A DNA stretch of 64,000 bases from Sclerotiophoma versabilis (GCA_012274445.1 JAAROD010000015.1:2170001-2234000); one strand, 5' to 3'; shown: positions 23,146 to 34,883, counted from the first letter of the stretch. Notes: generated by a model from the sequence alone, not told the origin. Made by a program: numbers and translations.

Positions 23146-23988
23146 ATGGCCCTGCTGAAACGAGACGCTGCTGCCCACGACGCAAAACCGCGCGACGCCG
23201 CCGCCGCCGCCGCCTCGCCCCTGGCCCGCGTCATGCGCGAGTTCGAGCAGCTCGTGCTGGACCTCGAGAACGGCCTGCAGCGCTCCCTCGAGGACCCGCG
23301 CACCACCGCGCACCACCGCCTCGGCCGCTGGTGCAGCGACGACATCCGGCGCGAGGCCTGCCGCATCGCCGTCTCCGACCTCAGCGACAAGTACACCCGC
23401 AAGCACATCCGCCGCTCCCTCCACGCCGCCGAGTCTGAGGGCAAGCGCGTCGAGGAGCAGCTGCGCAACCTGCCCCTGCCCCTGCCCCTGCCCGCCAGCC
23501 CCGACGCCGACGACGAGCTGGGCCTACAGCTGGGCATACACCACGGCTACTTCCGCCTGTACTCGACCGAGCTCTTCGACCTGCTCGGCCAGCCAACCGA
23601 CCTGCGCTTCGGCACCCTGCGCTTCCACAAGCACGACACCCCGCCCCTCCACTCGGACCCCCACTCCAGCGCCCTGACCGTTGAGCTCGCCCTGAACAAC
23701 TCGTTCTTCGTCGCCGACTCCGAGGAGACCCTACCCTACCACACCTTCCGCCTGCCCACCGCACCCTCGTTGCAGAACAGGGGCATCTTGAGCCGGGATC
23801 CCCGTGACAACGGTGCCTTCCCTGACTTTGACTCATGGCTACTCTTCACCTTCCTCGGCAACGGCTGCTTGAAGCTCGAGGTGCCTGTCGAGATGTGCGC
23901 CAACGTATATGGCGGCCGTCTGCGCGGGCGCGAGAACGAGGAGGTCACCTTTTGGGGCTTCTTTGTCGACGATGAAACTGATTCATAG
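23146..23988 (+). CDS. Conserved-looking fungal protein of unknown function
   Basis: A single-exon gene of 280 residues starting at the ATG at 23146 (caATGGCCC). The N-terminal part is Ala-rich and highly GC-biased, followed by a charged helical segment (ARVMREFEQLVLDLENGLQRSL). A Pro/Leu tract (LPLPLPLP, from a CTGCCC repeat at about 23470) lies near residue 110. The C-terminal ~150 residues look folded (YFRLYSTELFDLLGQPTDLRFGTLRFHKHD, FPDFDSWLLFTFLGNGCLKLEVPVEMC, VTFWGFFVDDETDS). No signal peptide or transmembrane span. I do not recognise a family. Confidence 0.75.
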   Translation: MALLKRDAAAHDAKPRDAAAAAASPLARVMREFEQLVLDLENGLQRSLEDPRTTAHHRLGRWCSDDIRREACRIAVSDLSDKYTRKHIRRSLHAAESEGKRVEEQLRNLPLPLPLPASPDADDELGLQLGIHHGYFRLYSTELFDLLGQPTDLRFGTLRFHKHDTPPLHSDPHSSALTVELALNNSFFVADSEETLPYHTFRLPTAPSLQNRGILSRDPRDNGAFPDFDSWLLFTFLGNGCLKLEVPVEMCANVYGGRLRGRENEEVTFWGFFVDDETDS

Positions 23989-24481
23989 CGCCTCTTAGCT
24001 TTGCTTGCAACGGCGTTGCGGATGGGACTGTAGACTGGGCTCTGGCTTTGGAGTTGGGCGCTTTGGAACTGCCTGCGAGCCTCACCAACAAGAGTGTCTG
24101 CACATGCACTTACGACTTACGAATTTCCTTTACATCGTATCATACCTTGTCTTCTTCAGCCTCAGGACGATGCATCATCTATCATTGCGCATTGGTTTGA
24201 CATACTCTTCACGTCCATATTTTGCTGTAGGATTGGGGCGGTATTCTGCATAGCATTGCTTCTTTTTAAAAGCCGGAAAGCAGGGGTAGATGGTAGATAG
24301 CCAGGCATGGATACGCAGCGCGCACTTGAAAGAAATGTACGTCTCGACTATGGTAGAGCAAATGAACGAATCAGAGACGGCGGATCATCTTCGGCAGTCG
24401 CACCTCTTATCCAACTTCTTTCACTTCAACCGTCCCAAATAATTTTACCGCATCTTCAAACTGCCACACAACACACAAAAC
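23989..24481. other. Intergenic region
   Basis: 490 bp between two plus-strand genes; 3' UTR and promoter presumed. No further feature seen. Confidence 0.5.
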
Positions 24482-25276
24482 ATGGCTTCAGCGCTTCCCA
24501 CGACAGGATCAGCCTCTACCGCACCCACTGCACTTGCGCCAGCGAAGCTGGGTAATTTTCGCGACGGTGCAGGCCGTGATTCAGATGCCAGCGAGAGCGA
24601 CCAATCAGATGCGAGTGGGCGGAGCCTCTCACCAACGCGACAAGGTCTTAGCAAGACCAAGAAGAGGAAGGAACGCAGAAAGTTTGGTGCATTTGCCGAC
24701 GAGCTGGGCGATCTTCTAGGGGCTGCATTTCAGAGCAAAGACGCGCCAAAGCCTACTGGTTTAGCTGCGAGCACACATGCCGGTACGTGAACAGTGAACA
24801 TTGCATAGCGAATGAAGCCAAAACCTCTAGCGCTGCCATCCAAGAACCAACAATTTGCCCAATCTCTGACACTCCATGCAGCGATTTCGACAACGAATGG
24901 CGATCTCGAGATGCAGGTCGAGCCCATCTCATCTGGACCGAAGATGTGTATGTACTCCCACACTTGTTTGCTTCACTCTTCGCTTCGTCCCTCTCTGCTC
25001 TGTACAAAACTCTGATCCCTCATAGCGAAACGGCAGCGCCAAAACTTGGCGAAGATGCAGGCACGCAGGCTTGCCAAAGAGCAGTCCAAGATGGTCACAG
25101 CAGAGCAACAGACAGTTGCCGCAGAACGGAGAGGCATGACGATTCAAGAATACCGCGGGCAGAACCCACCGGGAAAGAAGAGCGAAAAGAGTGAAAGCCA
25201 AAAGAGAAGATCGAGAAAGGAAAGAGAAAGGCTGAAGAAAAAGGCTGGACAGGCAGGCGCGATGGAGATCGACTGA
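24482..25276 (+). CDS. Basic, Lys/Arg-rich small protein, probably nuclear
   Basis: Three exons reconstructed: 24482-24782, 24831-24947 and 25026-25276, for 222 residues. Introns are 48 bp (GTACGT..CTCTAG) and 78 bp (GTATGT..TCATAG), with both junctions in phase 1. The N-terminus is Ala/Ser/Thr-rich, then SDASESDQSDASGRSLSPTR (serine/acidic, CK2-like) and KTKKRKERRKFGAFADELGDLL. The C-terminal exon is a long charged helix (KRQRQNLAKMQARRLAKEQ... RRGMTIQEYR) ending in a Lys-rich stretch and MEID. Composition and several bipartite basic clusters suggest a nuclear or nucleolar protein, perhaps in ribosome biogenesis; that is inference. No catalytic motif is visible. Confidence 0.75.
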
Positions 25277-25763
25277 AAGAACAAGCAATGAATGCAGCAA
25301 GACACTGCTTTCAAAACTCTAATTCGACAAGTGGTTCCTGCACTACTCGGAAGCCTCTCGGTCAAAGTCCAGTCCTTCTAGAGACTTGGGTTGGAAAACT
25401 CAAAGTGAGGAATAATTCATTTGATGCCGGCACGAGAACATCTGTTCCGAAACCCTACATCCTCGTAGAGACAACCATTTTTGAGTAAATTGACGCTATA
25501 GCCGACATTGTGGAGTTTCCTTAGCTGCTAAAGGCCGCCGAGACCAGCGCCAAAGGTTAGGGCATCAAGCTTCTGCTCTTGCTTCATCTCAGCGGATATC
25601 GGTGTAAGAACAGAAACAGCTGTTGGCTTTACAGATCGTTACTTTCTCAGATCATACAGGAAATAGAACGAGAGGAGGAAGTGCGGTAGCCTGGAGAACT
25701 GACCAAGTACTAGAATTCGAACTGGCTACGCTAATCACGACCAGGGATGAGATCCTCCGTAGT
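25277..25763. other. Intergenic region between convergent genes
   Basis: About 490 bp between the 3' ends of the basic protein gene and the MFS gene. No recognisable feature. Confidence 0.5.
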
Positions 25764-27344
25764 TTAACACCTTATCCAAACCCTCCAGCCATGCTTGATG
25801 CATCTCGCACTTACGCACAAGGCCGTCCCCACCATCATGCTTGAGGCTGCCCAGCTGATTGGCGCCTTGTAGTTTCCATCTGCAGCCTGGAGCAACGCGC
25901 CCGATATTGGTCCTCCCACAAGGGCGCTGAATCCTATGACAGTAAATGCCATACCCAATCTTGTACCTGTCTTTGTGATATCTGGACTGTATGCTCCTAT
26001 GACCGAGGGAAAGAGGGACTGAAAAGCACCTGCGCCCAACCCGTAGAAGACGACCCAAATGTAGTAAGACGCGATAGACTTGACAGTGAGCCAGGTCCAC
26101 AACATGATGATGTTGAAGAAGAGAGCTAATGCTTGCACGTTGAGTACACCAATGAACCGATCTGCGATAAACCCAGGTAAGACACGTGCCGGAAGACCGA
26201 CGCCGTTGACGATGATGACCAGGTTGAGAGATTCGGTGTAGGGCATGCCTAGCTCATCACGCGCGAATGAAGCAACCTGTGCACTGTAAGCTCAACTACC
26301 CATAGCTTTTCGGCTCCAACTTACGTAGTAGAACACGCAGTAGACGGGAGGCATCATGAAGCACGTGCCTAGAACTTGCAGGCAGTAAGGCGCGTCTTTC
26401 AAAGCCGCCCAGTCTACGAGTGGACCGGCCTTCCTCGGAGGTAACCTGGGCCGCATGAAAGCGATGCAGAACGCAAGGCTGACGACATTCATGAAGCCTA
26501 GGACTCGTACCGTCCAGCCAAAGCCGACCTTTCCTAACAATTGTCGCCTGCCCCCAGTCAGCTACAGCAGCATCAATTGATCGTCTGTGCGCTTACACTA
26601 CTAGTGGATAAAGCACGCCGCCCATAGCAGTGCCACTCGTTACCATGCCCAGTGCCATTGCCTTCTTCTTCGCAAAATAGGTCGAACAAACTCCCATAAT
26701 GGGGACGAAGAAGATGCCGCCGCCCATACCTGTGCAGAGCCCTTGAGTAAGCAGGAGTTGCCAGTAGTTGTGTGCTACACTCATGGTAAAAATTCCCACG
26801 AGCTGAACTACGATGCCCAAAGCCACCGTAGGACGAAACCATCCTCTATCCAATGCGCGGCCACTGAAGATGCCCAGGCCGAACACCAGGCAGGCCTGCA
26901 CTGAGCCAATCCATGAAATTGTTGAGACGGTTTCAGGAAGGATCGTTTCGTAGTAGGGTTGAAATGCACCGAAAGAGTTGACAAACCCCCATGAGTTGAC
27001 AATGGCTAGCCATGCACAAAAGACCTGGCCCCAGGCGCGAAAACCGCCATCTGTATGCAACACAGTCAGTCGAGCCCACAGGCTCCATTGTAGATAGGAG
27101 AGGTGAAGGGAGGGTAAGTCTGTGGTAAGCACATACCTGGGGGTGGGCCAGGTTCCGCAAGTGAACGTGTAGTCAGATGTGACTGTATGCGAACGAGGGA
27201 GTTCGCTGGCCGTGATCGGTTTCTTGTGAGCGAGAGATCGAGCGGAGCTTCGATGTCGGTGACTGGTGTTGGGGTGTCGATGTGCACCTCGGTCTTCTCT
27301 CCGTCATGTGTGCAAAACTCCATGGCCTTAATTCTTGTCGGCAT
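25764..27344 (-). CDS. MFS transporter, monocarboxylate-porter (MCT/MCH) type
   Basis: Four exons on the minus strand: 27344-27137, 27050-26597, 26547-26325 and 26276-25764, giving 465 residues. The introns are 86, 49 and 48 bp with GTATGT, GTAAGC and GTAAGT donors and AG acceptors; all junctions keep frame. An N-terminal cytosolic tail of ~70 residues is followed by DGGFRAWGQVFCAWLAIVNSWGFVNSFGAFQPYYE, the signature start of TM1 in fungal MCT-like MFS proteins. Further recognisable parts are GLCTGMGGGIFFVPIMGVCSTYFAKKKAMALGMV (TM4-5) and the second bundle beginning ARDELGMPYTESLNLVII, for about 12 spans. The family moves monocarboxylates, riboflavin or other small acids across the plasma membrane; the substrate is unknown. 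A second in-frame ATG at 27323 is possible. Confidence 0.9.
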
Positions 27345-27895
27345 TGGAATTGCAGAGCAAGCATGTGAGACTGACTCCGGAGGCCTGAGGAGCGTCTTGT
27401 AGTCAAGTACCGATTGAGTCAGAGATTCGATGTCTATTGAAGATCCTCAAGAGTCATCAAAGTACAGTGCGAGGTCTTGGCACGAAGTGAATCAAGACAC
27501 CGTCGGGAGTGATCCGAAACAAGCTACGACTCAAAAATTCCACCTTTAATAAGAGATAACCTATGGACGATTATGATAAACATGTGCATGGATGGTGGAG
27601 CATCTCGGTGCGAGACAGGATAGCAAAATGCGGAGAGGTGACGTTTGTAAATCAAACCAGTGGGGGTGCGCTACACCAAACTCTGTCGGATATAAGCGGG
27701 AATTGACTAGCTCAAGGTCAAAGATGGTTTAAGTCAAGAAGTCAGAAAGCAATGACTGTCGACACGCTTTTTATGCGAGGTGATTGTTAAAACTTCACCG
27801 AACGCACCCAGATGCCTAGTTCATTTCTAGATTGTAAAGTCCCAGAAGCGGTCCGGAAACGGTTACCAGCTGGACTGACATCGCTCGACCTAACG
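27345..27895. other. Intergenic region upstream of the MFS gene
   Basis: 550 bp between the MFS start and the 3' end of the F-box gene; both are on the minus strand, so this is the MFS promoter. Nothing else recognised. Confidence 0.5.
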
Positions 27896-29096
27896 TCAGA
27901 CGACGGCGGCATAGTACTTGAGTGGTGCAGTGGACGAAGTTATTCTCTCGAAGAGACTGCCAATCATATACGTTTTGAAGTCCAGAACATCGGTCATCCA
28001 ATCATCGAGATCGATACACGCCATGGTGTGAGTGAGCAGAGCAAGCGTATCTCTGTCAAGATCAGCGCCAGTCCTTGCACGAGTATGTGCTGTGCGGAGA
28101 GGGCGACTGGCAAGAGAAGAATCGACCAAGGTGTTCGATGTGAGAATCTTACCTTTGAGCAAAGCGCTGGACTAGTTCAAGATCGCGCTCATGCTGACCT
28201 GCAACTATGTAGACCCAACGCGTCTCGGTCTTCTTCCACCAGCGATTAGGCAGATATGCTTCGAGCATGTAGTATTCGTCGCGTTGGTAGGGGAACTCGA
28301 GGCTCGGAGGACCATATTTGGACAGAAATGCATCTGTACCTGCTGCTGCATCTTCTGCCGTCATGTTGACGTGAGTGCGTTTGTTGCCCTTATTCTTTGA
28401 ATGCCTCCTTATAGAGCGGACTGTGCTGTCAAGATGCATCTCTAGAATGCGTGCGTGCCACAACGGGTCCTCGACGGCCTTGCGTGCAATGCGGGCATTT
28501 CGTGCGACGAGCTCACTGTTCCAGGCGGTCGACTGGCCCCGCGGCATGACCGGTATGGGCATGCCGTTGTCGAGATTCGACTGCCAATGTGCGAAGTCAA
28601 GCACCAGACCCAGGTTGTTCCAGGTCAGAATGCAGGTGAGGCAGGTGCACAGCTCGCTGGCATCAGGCGGCTGAATATGCTGATAGGGGCGCTTGTGGAT
28701 GCTGAGCTGCGTCTGACGGCTAGGGTCGGTGAGCAGTTCTTGTACCGAGGGCTCAATGTCGTGGAGAGGCCTCGGCGTGGGGAAGCACAGGGCGAGGAGG
28801 GGGTAACGGCGCGCAATGATGACATGGCCGATTACTCGAGAGTGGGCAGCGGCGAGGGCGTGGAAGCGGCGGTTGGCGAGGCTGAGACTAAACACGTCGC
28901 GCGGCCTCATGTACGTGAGGCACTCCAGGATCAGCTCGGCGGGCAGCTTCGTGAAGCTGACGACGGCATCCTTCTTCCTGTCGCGCACTACTTTGCGCCG
29001 CTGCATGCGCTCGGTGCGCTTCGACTTGAGCGCCAGCGCAGCCGTCTTGTCCTCAAGCGGCTGTTCGCCTCCGCTGTCGCTGAGGTGGCGCGGCAT
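27896..29096 (-). CDS. F-box domain protein
   Basis: Exon 1 is 29096-28153 and exon 2 is 28106-27896, joined across a 46-bp intron (GTAAGA..TGCCAG) at codon AG|T; 384 residues. The F-box lies at about residues 45-85 (FTKLPAELILECLTYMRPRDVFSLSLANRRFHALA), which normally binds Skp1 and makes the protein the substrate receptor of an SCF ubiquitin ligase. Later parts include CTCLTCILTWNNLGLVLDFAHWQ and MLEAYLPNRWWKKTETRWVYIVAGQHERDLELVQRF, blocks I have seen in many Pleosporalean F-box proteins. Without splicing the frame stops just after the donor, so the second exon is inferred from splice signals and retained frame. An upstream in-frame ATG at 29249 would add 51 residues with little character. 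Confidence 0.82.
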
Positions 29097-29552
29097 CTCG
29101 GGTGGTGCGTGGTGCGTGGTGCGTTGTGTGAGCAGTCGTTTGCGCCTCCACATGTCAGTCTCGTGAAGCCTGAGCTTTCGAAGTGACGGAGCTCTCGGGT
29201 GGCGTGCGGGGCATCTGCACGTCAAGCGCTCGCCATCTTCTTTGCTCAACGCTACTCGACCTTGCAGACGGCGGCCAGTTTCTTTTGTCTTCTAGATGAC
29301 ATGCAATTGCTGCTGCCCATACGTGCAATGCTCGTCTTCCACCTTACAAATCGCGACATAGCCGACTAAGCATTTACACCTCATGCCTGGCGGTCCCCCT
29401 GCGCCTCTGATTGGCTTAGACTGTCGCCTCCGCTAAAACTCGCCATGACGCCATTCTGTTATTTGTAAGCTGAGCATTACTGCCCGAGTACATGTACCTA
29501 GACATGCCTCCATCCAGCTGGAGCCGCTAGTGCACAGATAGAGACGCCCAAC
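29097..29552. other. Divergent intergenic region, F-box gene / hydroxylase
   Basis: 455 bp between divergent start codons. The promoter region of both genes is presumed; no clear sites seen. Confidence 0.5.
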
Positions 29553-30443
29553 ATGACGAGGGCCAATTTCATTCACATCGACCCCAACTCCTACACCGGA
29601 AAACCCTGGTCCAAGGTGGACGGTCCTGGCCAAAACTTTGAAACCAAGAGCCATTCTCGAGAGGTCCACAATCTACGCGGCAGAGAACATGAGTTTACTA
29701 CCGACAACTCAGGTTTCGCCGTCTACAACTGTCCCGCTAAAGAGAAGCTGTTCACCGATGATGCTGCTGTGAGAAGCGGATACTATCGTGAGATCGAAAA
29801 TCTATTGCGCGATAAGATTCCGGGTATCAAGAAGGTTCATATCTTCGACCACACAATCCGCCGTAGAGTGAAGGGCTCCGCACGCCAGCCTGTGCAACAG
29901 GTCCATGTCGATCAGACTCCAGCGGCAGCCGAAGCCCGTGTTCGCAGACATGTCCCACACCAAGAGGCTGATGAACTTGTAAAAGGGCGTTATCAGATAA
30001 TCAACGTCTGGAGACCAATCGAGAATCCAGCATCAGACCACCCTCTTGCTGTCATCGACTGGCGAACGACCTCTCCCTCAGACTTTATCGCTACGGATTT
30101 GTTGTATCCCCGGCGGGATTCGCAGGATGTCGATGACGACGACCGCGGCAAGGAGGTTGTACCGGACTCCAGCATGTACAACTCAACTGAAGGTTATGAG
30201 GTCAAGGGAGAGACTATGGGCGTGGCACCGAACGAGAGCCACCAGTTCTACTACCAAAAGGATATGACACCAGATGAAGTACTCCTTCTCAAGTGCTTCG
30301 ATTCTTATGGCGAGGGCATACCGAACGGAAGCAAGGGCACTGCCGTGCGAACCCCACACACTGCCTTTGACGACCCACAGACACCGCAAGACGCACCGGG
30401 CAGGCAAAGCATTGAAGTGAGGTGCTTGGTTTTTTACGAGTAG
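29553..30443 (+). CDS. AsaB/CmcJ-like hydroxylase/desaturase (GA4-desaturase family)
   Basis: An intact single-exon gene of 296 residues. Family blocks are all present: IKKVHIFDHTIRRR (about 93-105), QQVHVDQTP (115-123, with H118 and D120 as a likely HxD metal pair), YQIINVWRPI (147-156), HPLAVIDWRT (163-172), YEVKGETMGVAPNESHQFYYQKDMTPDEVLLLKCFDS (215-251, with H230), HTAFDDP (269-275) and RQSIEVRCLVFY at the C-terminus. These proteins are related to CmcJ/cephem methoxylase chains and to AsaB of aspergillic acid synthesis. They are thought to be Fe(II)/2-oxoglutarate-type hydroxylases or desaturases acting on small metabolites; the substrate is unknown. It is divergent from the F-box gene. 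Confidence 0.9.
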   Translation: MTRANFIHIDPNSYTGKPWSKVDGPGQNFETKSHSREVHNLRGREHEFTTDNSGFAVYNCPAKEKLFTDDAAVRSGYYREIENLLRDKIPGIKKVHIFDHTIRRRVKGSARQPVQQVHVDQTPAAAEARVRRHVPHQEADELVKGRYQIINVWRPIENPASDHPLAVIDWRTTSPSDFIATDLLYPRRDSQDVDDDDRGKEVVPDSSMYNSTEGYEVKGETMGVAPNESHQFYYQKDMTPDEVLLLKCFDSYGEGIPNGSKGTAVRTPHTAFDDPQTPQDAPGRQSIEVRCLVFYE

Positions 30444-31042
30444 CGCAGCGTTGTCAGTATACTAAATATCCCACCTACTTTCCTCATAGCCGAAAGCCTA
30501 TCATCAAGTATCTCTCGTATCGCCACTTGCAACCCTTGGCTTGTTTGTGCTGCTCAATCCAGTTCTTCATCCACAATCCCATACCGCGCTTGCCAAAAGA
30601 CACTGCAGCAACACATGTCAAGCGCTGTTACAATCCTGTCTCAGGTCACCTTTGTCTGGATGCTTTTATTTTAGATCCCGTCTATCCCTTTCGGATCATG
30701 AAGAGTGTTCAAGAGACGCTAAGTTTCGGGAATTAGTCTAAGGTTTCGCTTCCATGCATCCAAACACCCTCACGTTTGGACCACCAAACATCCGGAGGTC
30801 CATCCAGCGCACCACACGAAACTATGCGGCAACAGAGCTCAAGAAACGGCACATCCTTGCTGACAAGTTTTTAGCGCCCGCAGCGTTGGGAGCAAGCGGT
30901 CGATCATTGGCCCTCTGCCCAAAGACCTACCACATTCGCTATATCGTGAAACGTTTTCTTTCTCACAAATGTCTCTAGAGTGTCGTATGCGCTTTCGCCC
31001 ATTTCTGGGACTCAGGCTTCTTCGTTCGGGCGGTTATCATCC
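30444..31042. other. Intergenic region
   Basis: 600 bp between two plus-strand genes; no convincing ORF or repeat. The start of the next gene is uncertain and an upstream exon could lie here. Confidence 0.45.
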
Positions 31043-32540
31043 ATGACCCGCCCGTTCTTGCAGCGACTGATGGTTCTGCTGGCTGAATCATCGCGTCTAT
31101 GGACGTACTTCCAAAGCATGTTTGCGCCACAAAGGGCTGATACACCATTACAGGTACTGAATCACCACTTGATACGCAGAAACAACTCCACAGAGAGCGG
31201 TAAGACCGATGCGAAAGGAAGAAAAGGTCTGGTGGGTGCAGATGGGCGGCAAAGGCAGCAGCCAGGGGAGATGCTGAAGGGGACCTATGGAGCAAACAAT
31301 ACAGGGCCAGAGCAACTAGATCCCACACTCGCAATAATGCCCGCATTGCAGACATCAAATACTTTACAGACAACATACACAGTCGCCATCCAAGCAACGC
31401 CATCTGCAACTTCAAGAGGGGAGGAAAGTGCAAGAGTCGAAATCGAGTCACTGCCATGGCAGAACCAGAATAAGCCAACCACGGATGGGGCAAAAGTGGA
31501 GGCTCCAGTACTGCCGGGTATCAATCAAGACACCCCGAATATTGGCGAAGAACCGAAGCCTGTGTCGCCTGTTGCAGCTGCCAACCTTTCGCAACCATCA
31601 GGGGCGCCCGTCATTATAGTAGACAAACCTCTTCCTGGGCAGAACCAAGAACATCCGATCATGGGCGAGCTTGTTCTTCCTCCAGCACCTGCAGTTCCAG
31701 CACCTGCATCGCCGCCTCCACCCCCGCCTCCACTAGTCACTACCCTTTCGGTTCTTTCGGGCGCATCATCAACATCCTCAGTACACACTATAGCGACTTC
31801 TACCTATCTGTGGACTTCCGCAGCATCGATAAAAACTTCAAGCATCACCCCTTTGAGTTCGTTCACCTTATTGCCTGCCACTACTTTCGTCATGATCACG
31901 CGATCCGAAAAGGGCAAGGAAGAGTCTCCAGTCACAATAGCTGTGTCAAGCACAATATCAACACTACCTACTAGTACCAGCAGCACCGTTACCAGCGGTA
32001 TTGTAAACGCCACTCCGCAGGCCATTGCAGCTGCACAATCATTCACAGGAATACTTTCGTCGACGACTGCCATCTCTGCAGCCACTTTGAACCCAACAAT
32101 CATACCCAGCAACCAGGATGGCAGTGTTCTGCACCCCACTGCAAGGATGTTGCTAATCTTATTTATCATCCTTGGTAAATCACACTTTGGCGCTCCTTCC
32201 TTACACAATCGCTAAGATTTAACTAGGGGTGTTATCAATCCTCATTGCCATCATCATCTTCATGATGGTCAGATCACATAAGAAACGCTCCCAGACGCAA
32301 CACCAGAGTTCAACAAACCAAGCTCCGTACGGTGTGTCACATGACCGCATCGCCGCTACCACCTATACTTCCGCGGACACGAATGATAACCCTTTCTTGA
32401 CCGCAAGCGAAAAGGCCATTATAGATCGAGCAGCTTCGTCTGCAGGCACATCGGATGTATATGCCTCGTCAATGTTTTCGGATGCGATCAGCCTGTTTAT
32501 CAAGAAATCGAGAAGGTTGACGTATAAGATCTCGCCTTGA
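31043..32540 (+). CDS. Ser/Thr/Pro-rich single-pass membrane protein
   Basis: Two exons, 31043-32174 and 32227-32540, with a 52-bp intron (GTAAAT..AACTAG) that falls inside the transmembrane segment and keeps frame at G|GG; 481 residues. The N-terminal ~380 residues are low complexity: repeats around LPGINQDTPNIGEEPKPV and LPGQNQEHPIMGE, a Pro run, then a Ser/Thr-rich stretch likely to be O-glycosylated. The transmembrane helix reads LILFIILG joined to VLSILIAIIIFMMV, followed by RSHKKRSQ (stop-transfer) and a ~90-residue tail with TSADTNDNPFLTASEKAIIDRA. Architecture resembles fungal cell-wall stress sensors (WSC/Mid2-like), but no WSC Cys domain is visible. The chosen ATG is the first in frame; signal peptide character there is weak. 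Confidence 0.68.
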
Positions 32541-33654
32541 CTTACGCCTTAGCGCCTCCTCGTAGGTCACAGAGTCCCGGGGATCTGTTGAGGCTTGCGC
32601 ATGCTATAAATGGATGTAAACATGACAGAGTTGGTACATGAATCTGATAGTAATGGACGTTGCACTGCAACCCATCCGTTCACAAAGTCCAGGCCGAGAC
32701 CTTCAATGCTCTCTTCAGCATTCACTATACAACCAGCACACCAGTCAGTGCGACTCCAAAAATGCTCCATGTCCAAGATTAGATCTGCACTTAACAACCA
32801 CAATTGTTGTCCAGTTAATATCTCCACTTATCTAGCGTCCCAAAGATCGAACGATAATAAGCATGCCCAGGCGCTACACACCCTTGCTTCCACCTCGTTA
32901 ATGTGAACCCAACACCAACCACCGGTCTTGACGAAACATAGCATGGCGTAGCCTGGCGCAGCCTAGTTGCTGCAACTAGGTCACAAAATTCCATACGGGG
33001 TTAGCGAGCGCTAGTGCTGCGTTCAATACTTGCGAAGCTTCCATTTTGGGGGGTTAATAGCTTGCGCCTTTGCGCTCGCAGCCTTACACTTTGAACCTCG
33101 CATTTGTACAACTTCACCTAGACTTTATGCTTGGCTTGTGTATCTCTTCTTGAAAAGGTAATCATAAGTATAAATATTAGTGCCTCTAAGCGTTCCTAAA
33201 GCGAGTGGGATGTGGTGTATCGGGTATGAAAGACATTCGTACATGGCAAAGATACAGCGGTGGGGTCAATCTGATTCGAGGTGCTGCACGCACAGTGCTG
33301 TGGAATGCATTCAAGAAAAATCCAAAACAGAAGCATGCAACGACAACAGTGCAAGGCACCAAGGTTGCTCAGCCTTATCCTGCATTGCCGACAAAGCACC
33401 ATGCAATCCTGTTTCAATCAGCAAAATTCAATGCCCAGCACCAGCAAACTCAAGCTGGAACAATACACCCAGCCCATAAACTCAAACCCTTCAGCACCGA
33501 ATACTGACTATCAAGCACTAGCAGACAGAGCAGAACTGAGTTTGCAGCCAATACAACGGACTCGAAGCGTGTGGAATGCAGAACCATGCCTTCGTCGATG
33601 TCCCAGGCAATAAGCACCAACAGCAGCTTCGGCAACAATGAGGATGATTGTCAA
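32541..33654. other. Intergenic region at the border of the AT-rich block
   Basis: About 1.1 kb of balanced composition with only short ORFs. GC-rich patches such as ggggttagcgagcgctagtgctgcg near 32998 may be old repeat debris. No gene recognised. Confidence 0.45.
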
Positions 33655-33805
33655 ACTGCTTGGGCTCCCCAGCCCGGGTTGACCGGAAGGCACCTTAGGC
33701 GGGGTAGTCTCACTATATATAGTTCCCTCCTGTCTGTTCGCTGCTTAGTAGCAAATAGTCTACAGTCTACTAAATGATCTCGTAGCTACCTATCTCTTAT
33801 TATCC
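33655..33805 (+). repeat. Repeat copy at the AT-rich border (matched at 34735-34880)
   Basis: The stretch ending in gcaaatagtctacagtctactaa recurs in RIP-degraded form at 34735-34880 (gtaaatagtttatagtctactaa), including the flanking tatatatagt and ctatctcttattatcctat parts. Base composition changes abruptly inside this copy at about 33770, so the border of the RIPed block falls in a repeat. Confidence 0.6.
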
Positions 33806-33959
33806 TATATTATAACCTTTCTCTTTAGTAACTCTATCTTTAGAGCCTAACATTCTATTTACTCTTATATTATAGTAGTAAGACATATAATTATATAATA
33901 AGTATTTTCTTTAGTTCTTTTAAAGAAGAGTTAACTCTAAACTTATAAAAAGCTAAGCT

Positions 33960-34351
33960 CTATATAGGCTAGTAAATAGGTAGAGGTTAGGTTAGAGTTA
34001 GGTAGATTATATAACCTACCCCTACCTAACTCTAACCTCTACCTATACTAGTAGCTGCTAAGCAGGTATAGGTTAGGTTAGAGTACCTCTAGTATAGGTA
34101 GAGGTTAGGTTAGAGTTACCTCTAGTATAGGTATAGGTTAGGTAAGCTTAGTTAGTATATCTTAATTTTAGAATTATTATATAGGTAAGAAGACCTACTT
34201 AGAAGAACTAGAATTTAGTTAGTTAAAAATAGAGTAAAGGTATATATATACACTCTAAATTTAGTATTATAGATAATTATTATAGTACTACCTACCTAGG
34301 TACTCTAAACCTAACCTCTATTAATACTAGAGAGAACTCTAACCTAACCTC
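33960..34351 (+). repeat. RIPed copy of a repeat (un-RIPed copy at 54597-54960)
   Basis: Colinear with 54597-54960 through ggctagYaaatag, gctagtagctgctaag, aagcttagtYagtatatctta and gaactagaatYtag, with almost all differences C-to-T or G-to-A in this copy. The two copies sit at opposite ends of the AT-rich block. Identity of the element is unknown. Confidence 0.75.
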
Positions 34352-34598
34352 TATTAAATTTATACTTTAGTTAAAGACTATAAGTACTAGTTCTATTAGT
34401 TCTTAGGTATAAACAGCGCATAGTAGATTAGGTTAGGTTATTACCTAGTAAAATACTATAATAATAGAAGGTAATAATAGGTAGTATAGAGTAGACTATC
34501 TAGTTTAAGAGTAAGGTTACAATTCTAAAAACAAACTTAATTAATAAGGTTAAATATAATACTATAAGAGTAGTATTTCTATATACTATATACTAATA
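34352..34598 (+). repeat. Fragment of A-family LTR (A2 subtype), RIPed
   Basis: Matches the first half of the 487-bp LTR at 45281-45767, from TATTAAA through ttcttaggtataaacagcgc and gagtagactatctag. The second half is missing. Confidence 0.75.
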
Positions 34599-34883
34599 AA
34601 TATTAGAGTATTATATATAATACTCTATTACTCTATATACTCTCTTAGAATTATAAAATTAAAAAGAGTAGTATTACTCTTTTACTCTTATACTAAAAGA
34701 AGATTATAGAAAGTACTAGTATTATTATTAGGCCTCTTAGGCTCTCTAGCCTAGAAGAACTAGAAGGTTCTCTAGGTAGAGTAACCTCTCTATATATATA
34801 GTCTCTTTCTACCTATTTACTAGTCTCTAGTAAATAGTTTATAGTCTACTAATTAACTCTATAGCTATTTATATTATTCTATT

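Noticed and set aside
22911..23836. Minus-strand Arg/Gly-rich ORFs opposite the gene at 23146
   Set aside because: Low-complexity antisense shadows of a GC-rich coding region.
28455..29186. 243-codon plus-strand ORF opposite the F-box gene
   Set aside because: Antisense shadow; the minus strand has a clear F-box motif.
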